Shown in pieces: positions 1-5,648 of a stretch of DNA of 5,762 nucleotides (positions are counted from its first letter, which is position 1; each line of letters opens with the position of its first letter). The notes under the pieces were generated by a model. That model was not told where the DNA came from and made no database searches. It worked only from the letters and a program-made list of their open reading frames with translations. The translations under genes and the position numbers were made by a program. Source of the stretch: Lachnospiraceae bacterium UBA2734 (GTDB lineage Bacteria; Bacillota; Clostridia; Lachnospirales; Lachnospiraceae); NCBI GenBank assembly GCA_002353635.1, contig DEKA01000041.1, forward strand, positions 41,421-47,182, read 5' to 3'.

Positions 1-1
1 C

Positions 2-1138
2 ATCATGGCGGGCGTCGTCTCCATGAAGGATATCCGCAAGGTCGGCGCCATCGGCGGCACTACGCTTGTCTACTACCTCTGCACAACAGCATTTGCGACC
101 GCCATCGGCCTGTTCCTGGCTAATACATTTCAGTCGCACTTCCCGGTTCTCTCCGTGTCCGGCCTCGAGTACAAGGCAGGGGAGAGCGTATCTGCCATGG
201 ACACGCTCGTGAATATCTTCCCCAGCAATTTCCTGGCGCCCCTCTATGAGGCCAATATGCTTCAGGTCATCGTGATGGCCCTTATTCTGGGCTTCGCCAT
301 CATTCTTGTCGGGGAGAAGGCAGAGCCCGCCGCCCGTGCAATCGATGTGCTCAATAACATCTTCATGAAGGCCATGGAGATGATCCTCCGCCTTTCTCCG
401 ATCGGCGTCTTCTGCCTGCTCTGCCCTGTCATTGCGGAGAACGGTGCCAAGATCCTCGGATCTCTTGCCATGGTTCTTCTCGTCGCCTATATCGGCTATG
501 CCGCGCACGCCCTGATCGTATATTCCCTCGCCGTGCGCACAATGGGCGGCATGAGCCCCATCAAATTCTTCAAGGGCATGATGCCCGCCATTTTGTTCGC
601 ATTCTCCTCTGCGTCCTCTGTCGGAACACTCCCGCTGAATATGGAGTGCACGGAGAAACTCGGTGTCCCTAAGGAGGTTTCCTCATTCGTACTGCCCCTC
701 GGCGCCACGATCAATATGGACGGCACCGCCATTTATCAGGGCGTCTGCTCTGTTTTCATTGCCGCGTGCTACGGCATTCACCTGACACCGTCCCAGATGC
801 TGACCATCGTCATCACTGCCACATTGGCATCGATCGGCACCGCCGGTGTCCCTGGATCCGGCATGGTCATGCTGGCCATGGTGCTGCAGTCTGTAGGACT
901 CCCTGTGGACGGTATTGCCCTTGTCGCCGGAATCGACCGGATCTTTGATATGGGCCGCACTACCGTCAATATCACCGGTGATGCCTCCTGCTCCGTCATT
1001 GTCTCCCACCTTCTGCGCAATAAAATTTCCACCTGGAGCAGTGGAGAGACAAAGGCCATGAAAGAGGCCGGCAACAGCATGAGCACACTTGCCTCCAATG
1101 AGGCGGAATCCTCCGGTGTAACTAATGATAAGGAATAA
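2..1138 (+). CDS. Dicarboxylate/amino acid:cation symporter (DAACS, GltP-like), 5' end missing
   Basis: This is an inner-membrane secondary transporter of the glutamate/aspartate:cation symporter family, which takes up acidic amino acids or C4-dicarboxylates with Na+ or H+. Only the C-terminal 378 or so residues are present. The frame is open to the window edge, and the ATG at position 5 falls inside a conserved family segment (AGVVSMKDIRKVG), so it is not the true start. Counting from that ATG, the visible hallmarks are the serine-rich HP1 motif SSASSVGTLP (201-210), NMDGT (237-241), the HP2 loop GVPGSG (281-286) and the TM8 segment DRIFDMGRTTVNITGD (311-326). R318 sits where an arginine binds the substrate side-chain carboxylate in acidic-substrate members (family knowledge), and D315, N322 and D326 are the usual cation/substrate residues. 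This favours an acidic substrate over a neutral one (inference). The C-terminal tail from about residue 345 is hydrophilic. The next gene starts 5 bases after the stop. Confidence 0.93.
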   Translation: MMAGVVSMKDIRKVGAIGGTTLVYYLCTTAFATAIGLFLANTFQSHFPVLSVSGLEYKAGESVSAMDTLVNIFPSNFLAPLYEANMLQVIVMALILGFAIILVGEKAEPAARAIDVLNNIFMKAMEMILRLSPIGVFCLLCPVIAENGAKILGSLAMVLLVAYIGYAAHALIVYSLAVRTMGGMSPIKFFKGMMPAILFAFSSASSVGTLPLNMECTEKLGVPKEVSSFVLPLGATINMDGTAIYQGVCSVFIAACYGIHLTPSQMLTIVITATLASIGTAGVPGSGMVMLAMVLQSVGLPVDGIALVAGIDRIFDMGRTTVNITGDASCSVIVSHLLRNKISTWSSGETKAMKEAGNSMSTLASNEAESSGVTNDKE

Positions 1139-1143
1139 TTCTC

Positions 1144-1914
1144 ATGACGCTGACACCTTCCATGTTTCTTCTGGTCTGCCCGTTTCTCTTTCTGGCAGGT
1201 TTCGTTGACTCGATTGCCGGAGGAGGCGGGCTGATCTCCATGCCCATCTACCTTCTGGCAGGCCTTCCGCCCCACACAGCCGTTGCGACCAACAAGCTCT
1301 CCTCTACATGCGGCACCGCACTGACCACGGTGCGCTTTATCAAAAACCGGCTGATCAATCTGAAGCTGGCGCTGCCCTCCATCGCTGCTGCCATCATCGG
1401 CTCAACACTTGGAGCAAAAATATCGATTCTCCTGTCCGAGGCCATTCTGCGCAGGACGATCATTTGCGTGCTGCCTGTGGCGGCCTTTTTTGTTATGAAC
1501 CGCAGGCTTTTTCACGAGGAGGGGGAAGGACAGGCGCAGATTTCCGTGCGAACGCTCACCGTGGCCACGGTTTCCGCATTTGTCATCGGGATGTATGACG
1601 GCATGTATGGTCCCGGCACAGGAAGCTTTCTGATCATCGCATTTACCGTATTCGCAAAGCTTCCGGTGAAAACCGCCAACGCGCAGGCCAAAATCATCAA
1701 CCTCACTTCGAACGTCACTGCACTTACCGTTTTTCTTCTGGAAGGCAAAGCGCTGATCCCTCTCGGCCTCGCCGCCGCTGTCTGCAATATGGCGGGCAAC
1801 TACGCCGGATCCGGACTGGTCATGACAAAGGGAGGAAAGATTGTCCGGCCTCTTCTGCTGGTTGTGTTGGCTGTACTCTTTATTAAGCTGGTGTATGAAT
1901 CACTTCGAATATAA
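1144..1914 (+). CDS. TSUP-family permease (TauE/SafE, DUF81)
   Basis: A 256-residue polytopic membrane protein of the TSUP family, whose characterised members export or import sulfite, sulfoacetate and related small organic or sulfur anions. The substrate here cannot be told from sequence. The length is normal for the family. The two-fold internal pseudo-repeat is visible: the first half has AGGGGLISMP (25-34) and ATNKLSS (48-54), and the second half has YDGMYGPGTGSFL (151-163) followed by NAQAKIINLTSN (179-190). Hydrophobic segments fill most of the rest, apart from a short charged loop near 121-132 (RLFHEEGEGQAQ). The ATG at 1144 is supported by AAGGA at 1130-1134, which overlaps the end of the symporter gene. 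The stop codon at 1912-1914 lies inside the ribosome binding site of the next gene. The spacing implies the same operon as the symporter, so both may handle related organic acids (inference). Confidence 0.9.
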   Translation: MTLTPSMFLLVCPFLFLAGFVDSIAGGGGLISMPIYLLAGLPPHTAVATNKLSSTCGTALTTVRFIKNRLINLKLALPSIAAAIIGSTLGAKISILLSEAILRRTIICVLPVAAFFVMNRRLFHEEGEGQAQISVRTLTVATVSAFVIGMYDGMYGPGTGSFLIIAFTVFAKLPVKTANAQAKIINLTSNVTALTVFLLEGKALIPLGLAAAVCNMAGNYAGSGLVMTKGGKIVRPLLLVVLAVLFIKLVYESLRI

Positions 1915-1923
1915 GGAACTGAA

Positions 1924-2463
1924 ATGGACTTATCTGGAACAGAGAAATTAATTGATGTAGTAAGGAAACTCCGCAGCAAAGACGGCTGCCCATGGGACCG
2001 TGTCCAAACGCATGAGAGTTTGAAGCCGGAATGCATAGAAGAAGCCGCCGAGGTGATCGGCGGCATCAACATCCTCACGGCAACAGGTGATCCTGCCAAT
2101 CTCAAGGAAGAGCTGGGCGACCTCCTGCTGCAGGTCGTCTTTCATGCCCAGCTGGCCCAGGAAGAGGGCCTCTTTACCTTCGATGATGTTGCACAGGCGG
2201 CGGCTGAGAAGATGATCCGGAGACATCCCAATATTTTCGGGGAGCCGATGAGGGATGAGAATGGGAATCCTGTCACTGACTGGGAGGGGATCAAGTGCCT
2301 TGAAAAGAAGGGCAGGGAATGGGAGGCCGATTACCTCCCGGACGCCTTCCGTGAGGCCAAAGGACTCATCGATCAGGCGTGCAGGAGAAAGGATATCCAT
2401 CCGACAGCTGACTCTCTGATCTCGAAAATGGAAAAGAAACGGCAGAAATCGGTAAGGTCATGA
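1924..2463 (+). CDS. mazG: MazG-family NTP pyrophosphohydrolase, C-terminal domain lost by frameshift
   Basis: MazG proteins hydrolyse (d)NTPs to NMP and pyrophosphate and act as cytoplasmic house-cleaning enzymes. The first all-alpha MazG domain is well preserved: GCPWDRVQT (21-29), the metal-binding pair E40-x2-E43 and E63-x2-D66 (ExxE...ExxD), EELGDLLLQVVFHAQLAQEEG (62-82) and RRHPNIFGE (99-107). Full-length relatives such as E. coli MazG (263 residues) carry a second domain, whereas this frame ends at 179 residues. Residues 138-170 (YLPDAFREAK...ADSLISKME) still follow the inter-domain and domain-2 start of the family. The reading frame then changes character at MEKKRQKSVRS and stops at 2461-2463, while family-like sequence continues in the -1 frame. 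The ATG at 1924 follows AAGGAA (1913-1918), which overlaps the permease stop. A one-domain product could still fold, but activity is uncertain, because in E. coli MazG the C-terminal domain is reported to be the active one. Confidence 0.85.
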   Translation: MDLSGTEKLIDVVRKLRSKDGCPWDRVQTHESLKPECIEEAAEVIGGINILTATGDPANLKEELGDLLLQVVFHAQLAQEEGLFTFDDVAQAAAEKMIRRHPNIFGEPMRDENGNPVTDWEGIKCLEKKGREWEADYLPDAFREAKGLIDQACRRKDIHPTADSLISKMEKKRQKSVRS

Positions 2464-2600
2464 AGGTGATCCTTACTCTCGGCCTCGACATTGAACTCGC
2501 ACAAAGGAATTACAATTTAAATGCGGTTTTTCCTGCCCTCCTTCTTTTCCCTGTTCGCAAGATACCCACAATACCAGGAGCAATGAAGACTTATGTATAA
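2424..2600 (+). pseudogene. Relic of the second MazG domain in the -1 frame
   Basis: Reading from 2424 in the frame one base back from mazG gives a stretch without stops to TAA at 2598-2600. Adding one base to the A-rich run near 2431-2439 joins the two frames as ...SLISKMEKETAEIGKVMK. This parallels the start of the second domain of E. coli MazG (VVDKVYEEIDEVM), including the E-x-x-E spacing. Further on, LGLDIELAQRNYN (from about 2478) resembles the later family segment LGxxxEIALQKAN. Roughly 20 residues that should lie between them, including the second ExxD motif, are missing. The picture is therefore a one-base deletion plus an internal deletion, and the domain is probably dead. An ATG at 2460 overlaps the mazG stop (ATGA), so a 46-residue peptide could in principle be made, but AAGG lies only 2 bases away, too close for a good start. 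No classic -1 slippery heptamer is present. Confidence 0.5.
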
Positions 2601-3432
2601 AAAATCATCATTACTTACGATAGTATTTACAATCATGCTGACAGTCTGCGGATGTCAGGCATCATCTTCCCCGACCCCATCATCCATTGATTCATCAGAA
2701 GCAGTTTCCGTTTCATCGTCTGCTGCAGATGCAGCTAACTCAATATCTGATGCAGGATTATCTGTCAAATCATCCGCTTCTTGCGCATCGACCGAAGATT
2801 CTGTTGCAGCTGCATTCTCTTCAGAGTCCGCCTCCGACTCCTCATCTTCTGCTCCGGCATCTGCTCTCATCAAGAATTGGTCCACGAAGAAAATTGCAGA
2901 TGGGAGCACTCACGTACTGTCCGCGCCGGTGATCACCAAGGTGACCAGTCAGGACGATCAGATCACGGTCACCTGGCAGGCAGTACAGGGCGCTTCGCAG
3001 TACGACGTCTCCTGGGGAAGAGCCGACAGTCTTACCCAAGAGCCATCTTTTACATTTTCAAGCGATGAGGGCACCTGGCCAAACGACACGGTCGGATCAG
3101 ACCCCGTACAGATCCATATTAGCGCGATGAACGATCTGGGTGAGGATTCGGCCTTTACTGACGTGGAAATCAGTCTGCATACAGAAAAGATCACATTCGT
3201 GTTCTATGATTATGCCAATAAGGAGGTCAAGGTGGGCGAAACCGAGTCAGAGACACCCCTCCCCTGCGGCGTGCAGACATTAAATGTTGACGACAATACG
3301 ATCAACGTCGGTCCCCTCGAGCTGGGACAGGCGCCGGATGGCTGGTCTTTCCGGGGGGATTTCACCTTTGAGACCAGGCCCATACAGGAAGGACAGGATA
3401 ATTCAGTGTCCATCTTTGTTGTAAAGCAATAG
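2593..3432 (+). CDS. Secreted lipoprotein with Ser-rich linker and fibronectin type III-like domain
   Basis: A 279-residue predicted lipoprotein of unknown function. The N-terminus MYKK followed by a hydrophobic stretch (7-18) and the lipobox V18-C-G-C21 indicates a type II signal peptide with lipid attachment at C21, anchoring the protein on the outer face of the membrane. Residues 22 to about 92 form a low-complexity Ser/Ala/Asp/Glu linker. Residues 111 to about 196 look like a fibronectin type III fold: AP at the start, ITVTW with W128, GASQYDVSW with Y137, then ISAMNDLGEDSAF (176-188), as in the typical V-A-x-N-x-x-G-x-S end of the domain. Residues 197-279 form a further beta-rich region (TFVFYDYANKEVKVGE, APDGWSF) that I cannot assign. 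An in-frame TGA at 2584-2586 rules out an earlier start. AGGAG at 2576-2580 lies 12 bases upstream, a rather long spacing. A role in binding a wall, carbohydrate or protein partner is only a guess. Confidence 0.85.
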   Translation: MYKKSSLLTIVFTIMLTVCGCQASSSPTPSSIDSSEAVSVSSSAADAANSISDAGLSVKSSASCASTEDSVAAAFSSESASDSSSSAPASALIKNWSTKKIADGSTHVLSAPVITKVTSQDDQITVTWQAVQGASQYDVSWGRADSLTQEPSFTFSSDEGTWPNDTVGSDPVQIHISAMNDLGEDSAFTDVEISLHTEKITFVFYDYANKEVKVGETESETPLPCGVQTLNVDDNTINVGPLELGQAPDGWSFRGDFTFETRPIQEGQDNSVSIFVVKQ

Positions 3433-3626
3433 CACGCACCCATTATAAGATGAGAGCTGGAGGAATTCAGGCATCCGCATAGTCATCCAATATCGTCTGC
3501 AGCGCCGCAATTGATCTTCTAAGTTACATGTATCTGTTGAACACTCCATCCAGAATTGTTCTGTACTACACCGCAATTCTTCGATGCAGGCGTTCAGAGG
3601 CTTCACAGGGAATGGCCGCCCTTGTC
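3433..3626. other. Convergent intergenic region, no clear gene or terminator
   Basis: This stretch separates the + strand lipoprotein gene from the 3' end of putP on the - strand. I see no GC-rich hairpin followed by a T-run in either direction. The only clear inverted repeat is a short one, CAGAA-TTG-TTCTG at 3551-3563, without a T tract. The - strand shows a weak coding relic, described separately. Confidence 0.6.
3467..3607 (-). pseudogene. Possible stop-interrupted coding relic with two similar 13-codon blocks
   Basis: Reading the - strand from 3607 down to a TGA at 3467-3469 gives protein-like sequence broken by TAG (3566-3568) and TAA (3524-3526). Two 13-codon blocks lie 63 bases apart, at 3545-3583 and 3482-3520. 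They read RRIAV-stop-YRTILDG and RRSIAALQTILDD, sharing RR, IA and TILD. The last piece, IAALQTILDDYADA followed by a stop, has the look of a natural helical C-terminus. No family is recognised and the similarity could be chance. If real, it is a decayed gene end downstream of putP. Confidence 0.2.
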
Positions 3627-5156
3627 TCAGCACGATTTAAGTTCATCGAATACCTTCGTCACTTCCTGCTCCGGCGCCGGTGTCAGAAGAGAGACAATCA
3701 CGTTCACGAGGATGGCCAGCACGAAGGCGGGAAGAAGTTCATAGATATTGAAATTCCCGCCGAGCGGGCGAACGCAGTATTTCCAGATGAAAATCATCAC
3801 GCCCCCGGTCGCCATTCCGGCAAGAGCGCCGTATTTATTCGAGCGGCGCCAGAACAGGGCGAGGAGCATAACAGGCCCGAATGTGGCGCCGAATCCGGCC
3901 CACGCAAAGGAGACGATGCCGAACACCGAGCTGTCCGGATTCCATGCGAGGAAGACACCGATCAGAGCAATGGCAAGAAGACTGAGTCTTGAGATGAACA
4001 GAAGCTTCTTCTCCTCTATATGCACGTGCAGGAATCTGGTCAGAATATCATTGGATACTGATGAAGAGGCTGCCAGCAGCTGAGAGTCGGAGGTCGACAT
4101 GGTCGATGCGAGAATACCGGAGAGCACTACACCTGCGATCAGGGCTGCCAGAATGCCGTAATGCGAGAGCACATCGGAGATCCGTACAATGACAGTCTCC
4201 GATGCATTGCCGGAGAGTGCTGTGATGACGCCGGCGTGCGTCATTGCATTGCCAACGATGCCGATGAGAACAGCCACGGCCATCGAGATCACAACCCAGA
4301 CCGTCGCAACCCTCCGGGAAAGTGCAATCTTGTCCTCGCTCTCAATCGCCATAAACCGGAGCTGAATATGCGGCATGCCAAAATATCCAAGTCCCCATGC
4401 CAGCGTGGAAACCACGGTAAGAAGCGTATAAGGGTGTGCCTCGCCGCTGACCGGATCATAGGACTGCGAGAGACTGAGATACCCCGGGAGTGCCTGCGCG
4501 TTTGCCACCACCTGATCCCAGCCGCCGGCCGACCAGATGCCGAAGAAGAGTACAGTGAGCAGCGCTGCCGTCATGATGATCGACTGAATAAAATCTGTCA
4601 GAGATGCGGCGAGGAATCCGCCGGTTGTCGTGTAGAACATGATGACAACTGCGCTGACAATCATCGCCAGATGGTAATCAACTCCAAAAAGGGAATTAAA
4701 GAGCTTTCCGCAGGCGGCGAAGCCGGACGCTGTATACGGCACAAAGAAGATGATAATCCAGACTGCTGCAAGACATGTCAGAAGATGTCTTCGATCGCCA
4801 TATCTGTTGGAAAAGAATTCCGGGAGCGTGATGGATCCCGTCCGCTCCGTGTAACGGCGCAGCCTTTTCGCAACAAGGAGCCAGTTGAGATATGTGCCGC
4901 AGGCAAGGCCGATGACCGTCCACCCAACATCTGCAGTGCCCGAGAGATAGGCAAGGCCCGGAAGACCCATCAGAAGGTAACTGCTCATATCTGAGGCCTC
5001 GGCACTCATCGCCGTAACCAGCGGTCCAAGATGGCGCCCGCCCAGATAAAAATCCCCAACCGTCTCATTTTTCTTTGACAGCCTGGCACCTATCCACATC
5101 ATGGCGATCAGATAAATGCACATCGCTGCCAGCATAAGAAATTGTGAACCTGTCAT
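3627..5156 (-). CDS. putP: Sodium/proline symporter PutP
   Basis: An inner-membrane Na+-coupled L-proline uptake carrier of the solute:sodium symporter family, used for proline as nutrient or osmoprotectant. From the ATG at 5156 the protein is 509 residues, close to E. coli PutP (502). Visible hallmarks, numbered from that Met, are GDFYLGGRHLGPLVTAMS (34-51) and AEASDMSSYLLMGLPG (52-67), with D56 matching the essential D55 of E. coli PutP. Further on are GYFGMPHIQLRFMAIES (257-273), SGILASTMSTSDSQLL (346-361), whose S354/T355 match the Na+-site S340/T341, and SFAWAGFGATFGPVMLLALFW (416-436). Hydrophobic segments recur along the length as expected for about 13 helices. I chose the ATG at 5156 because it gives the usual family N-terminus (MTGSQFLMLAAMCIY) and is preceded by GGGGAGG at 5167-5161. 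An in-frame TTG at 5243, also with a strong binding site, would add 29 hydrophilic residues. It lies downstream of an antitoxin-like gene, probably on the same transcript. Confidence 0.95.
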   Translation of the reverse strand: MTGSQFLMLAAMCIYLIAMMWIGARLSKKNETVGDFYLGGRHLGPLVTAMSAEASDMSSYLLMGLPGLAYLSGTADVGWTVIGLACGTYLNWLLVAKRLRRYTERTGSITLPEFFSNRYGDRRHLLTCLAAVWIIIFFVPYTASGFAACGKLFNSLFGVDYHLAMIVSAVVIMFYTTTGGFLAASLTDFIQSIIMTAALLTVLFFGIWSAGGWDQVVANAQALPGYLSLSQSYDPVSGEAHPYTLLTVVSTLAWGLGYFGMPHIQLRFMAIESEDKIALSRRVATVWVVISMAVAVLIGIVGNAMTHAGVITALSGNASETVIVRISDVLSHYGILAALIAGVVLSGILASTMSTSDSQLLAASSSVSNDILTRFLHVHIEEKKLLFISRLSLLAIALIGVFLAWNPDSSVFGIVSFAWAGFGATFGPVMLLALFWRRSNKYGALAGMATGGVMIFIWKYCVRPLGGNFNIYELLPAFVLAILVNVIVSLLTPAPEQEVTKVFDELKSC

Positions 5157-5160
5157 GCTA

Positions 5161-5167
5161 CCTCCCC
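5161..5167 (-). promoter_or_regulatory. Ribosome binding site for the preferred putP start
   Basis: The - strand reads GGGGAGG, then 4 bases, then ATG at 5156. This site, together with the family-typical N-terminus, decides the putP start. The hairpin at 5169-5187 lies directly upstream. Confidence 0.65.
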
Positions 5168-5168
5168 T

Positions 5169-5187
5169 TGCCGCGTCTTTTGCGGCA
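5169..5187 (-). promoter_or_regulatory. Small hairpin directly upstream of the putP ribosome binding site
   Basis: A perfect 6-base stem, TGCCGC (5187-5182 on the - strand) pairing with GCGGCA (5174-5169), encloses a 7-base loop. It ends one base before the GGGGAGG site. It is GC-rich enough to form in the mRNA and could affect access to the ribosome binding site or coupling from the upstream gene. There is no T-run, so it is not a terminator. A chance hairpin of this size is possible. Confidence 0.35.
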
Positions 5188-5239
5188 CTGTCTTCAGAAT
5201 GCGTACAGCATTTTGAATAATTATACACAGTTTTGCCGC

Positions 5240-5253
5240 TCAATACACCTCCT
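5240..5253 (-). promoter_or_regulatory. AGGAGG with TTG start overlapping the antitoxin stop (TTGA)
   Basis: On the - strand the end of the antitoxin gene reads AGGAGG (5253-5248), 4 bases, then TTGA, in which TTG (5243-5241) opens the putP frame and TGA (5242-5240) closes the antitoxin. This is the arrangement of translationally coupled gene pairs and resembles antitoxin-toxin junctions. It offers an alternative putP start with a 29-residue extension (MSGKTVYNYS...AARGGS) that PutP proteins normally lack. Confidence 0.45.
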
Positions 5254-5593
5254 GTCTCCTCAGCTGCCGTCCGTATAAGTCAAACTGATTATTACCTTCA
5301 TCACTTTTCAGGTCCTCCTGGGTAAGCTCTTCTGTCCTGAATTTCTCTATGTCGAGCTCTTTTTCAAATGGATGATCCATCAGTATACATGCCGCCATGT
5401 AAATAATCTTGGGAGCCATTCTTTTAGCGACTTCTGCGCTGAAATTTGCTTGATAGATTCCTCCTTCGGCCACACATTTCTTTAAAAACATCTTTATAGC
5501 TGTAGACATATCGATGCCGAGTTCATCAAAAATAGTATTGGCACTATCTCTTAATTCCGTGTCCATACGAACCTGTACCAGACTTGAGCTCAT
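5240..5593 (-). CDS. RelB/DinJ-family antitoxin, no toxin gene adjacent
   Basis: A 117-residue protein whose N-terminal half matches RelB/DinJ type II antitoxins. A short beta strand (SLVQVRM, 4-10) and helices DTELRDSANTIFDELGI (11-27) and DMSTAIKMFLKKCVAEGGI (28-46) form the dimeric ribbon-helix-helix DNA-binding fold. The C-terminal part (about 47-117) is charged and longer than that of E. coli DinJ (86 residues in total). In this family that part wraps and neutralises a RelE/YafQ-type RNase toxin. Such proteins normally bind their own promoter as repressors. The start at 5593 follows a perfect AAGGAG (5606-5601) with 7 bases between them. An in-frame ATG at 5611 would add MERRKS and would put that binding site inside the gene, so it is less likely. 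The usual toxin gene does not follow: putP does, overlapping at TTGA. It may be an orphan antitoxin or a repurposed regulator of putP (inference). Confidence 0.85.
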   Translation of the reverse strand: MSSSLVQVRMDTELRDSANTIFDELGIDMSTAIKMFLKKCVAEGGIYQANFSAEVAKRMAPKIIYMAACILMDHPFEKELDIEKFRTEELTQEDLKSDEGNNQFDLYGRQLRRQEVY

Positions 5594-5600
5594 GGATTTT

Positions 5601-5606
5601 CTCCTT
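5601..5606 (-). promoter_or_regulatory. Ribosome binding site deciding the antitoxin start
   Basis: The - strand AAGGAG lies 7 bases before the ATG at 5593. Its ideal spacing favours that ATG over the one at 5611, which lies upstream of this site. Confidence 0.7.
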
Positions 5607-5619
5607 TCCATTCATTATC

Positions 5620-5648
5620 AATATCATTGTATGTTGAACGAATGGCAA
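5620..5648 (-). promoter_or_regulatory. Candidate sigma-A-type promoter for the antitoxin-putP unit
   Basis: On the - strand, TTGCCA (5648-5643, five of six matches to TTGACA) is followed after exactly 17 bases by GATATT (5625-5620, four of six to TATAAT). It lies shortly upstream of the antitoxin ribosome binding site in an AT-rich stretch. An antitoxin of this type would be expected to repress a promoter here, but I see no convincing symmetric operator over it. Confidence 0.4.

Noticed and set aside
5..7. ATG at position 5 as the start of the symporter gene
   Set aside because: The frame is open upstream and the ATG lies within a conserved internal segment of the family, so the real start is outside the window.
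2491..2516. TTGAAC and TACAAT as a promoter for the lipoprotein gene
   Set aside because: The spacer is only 14 bases, too short for a standard promoter, and no better pair was found nearby.
3403..3633. A 76-codon open frame on the - strand across the convergent junction
   Set aside because: It has no good ribosome binding site, overlaps the ends of both flanking genes, and its composition (clustered Cys, Arg, Trp, Met) does not look like a real protein.
4161..4994. A 277-codon open frame on the + strand opposite putP
   Set aside because: It is rich in Cys, His and Arg, as expected for the antisense of a membrane-protein gene. putP on the other strand is unambiguous.
5220..5225. A perfect TATAAT on the - strand between the antitoxin and putP
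   Set aside because: No acceptable -35 element lies 16 to 18 bases upstream, and the bases before it do not form an extended -10 (TGn). An internal putP promoter is possible but unsupported.
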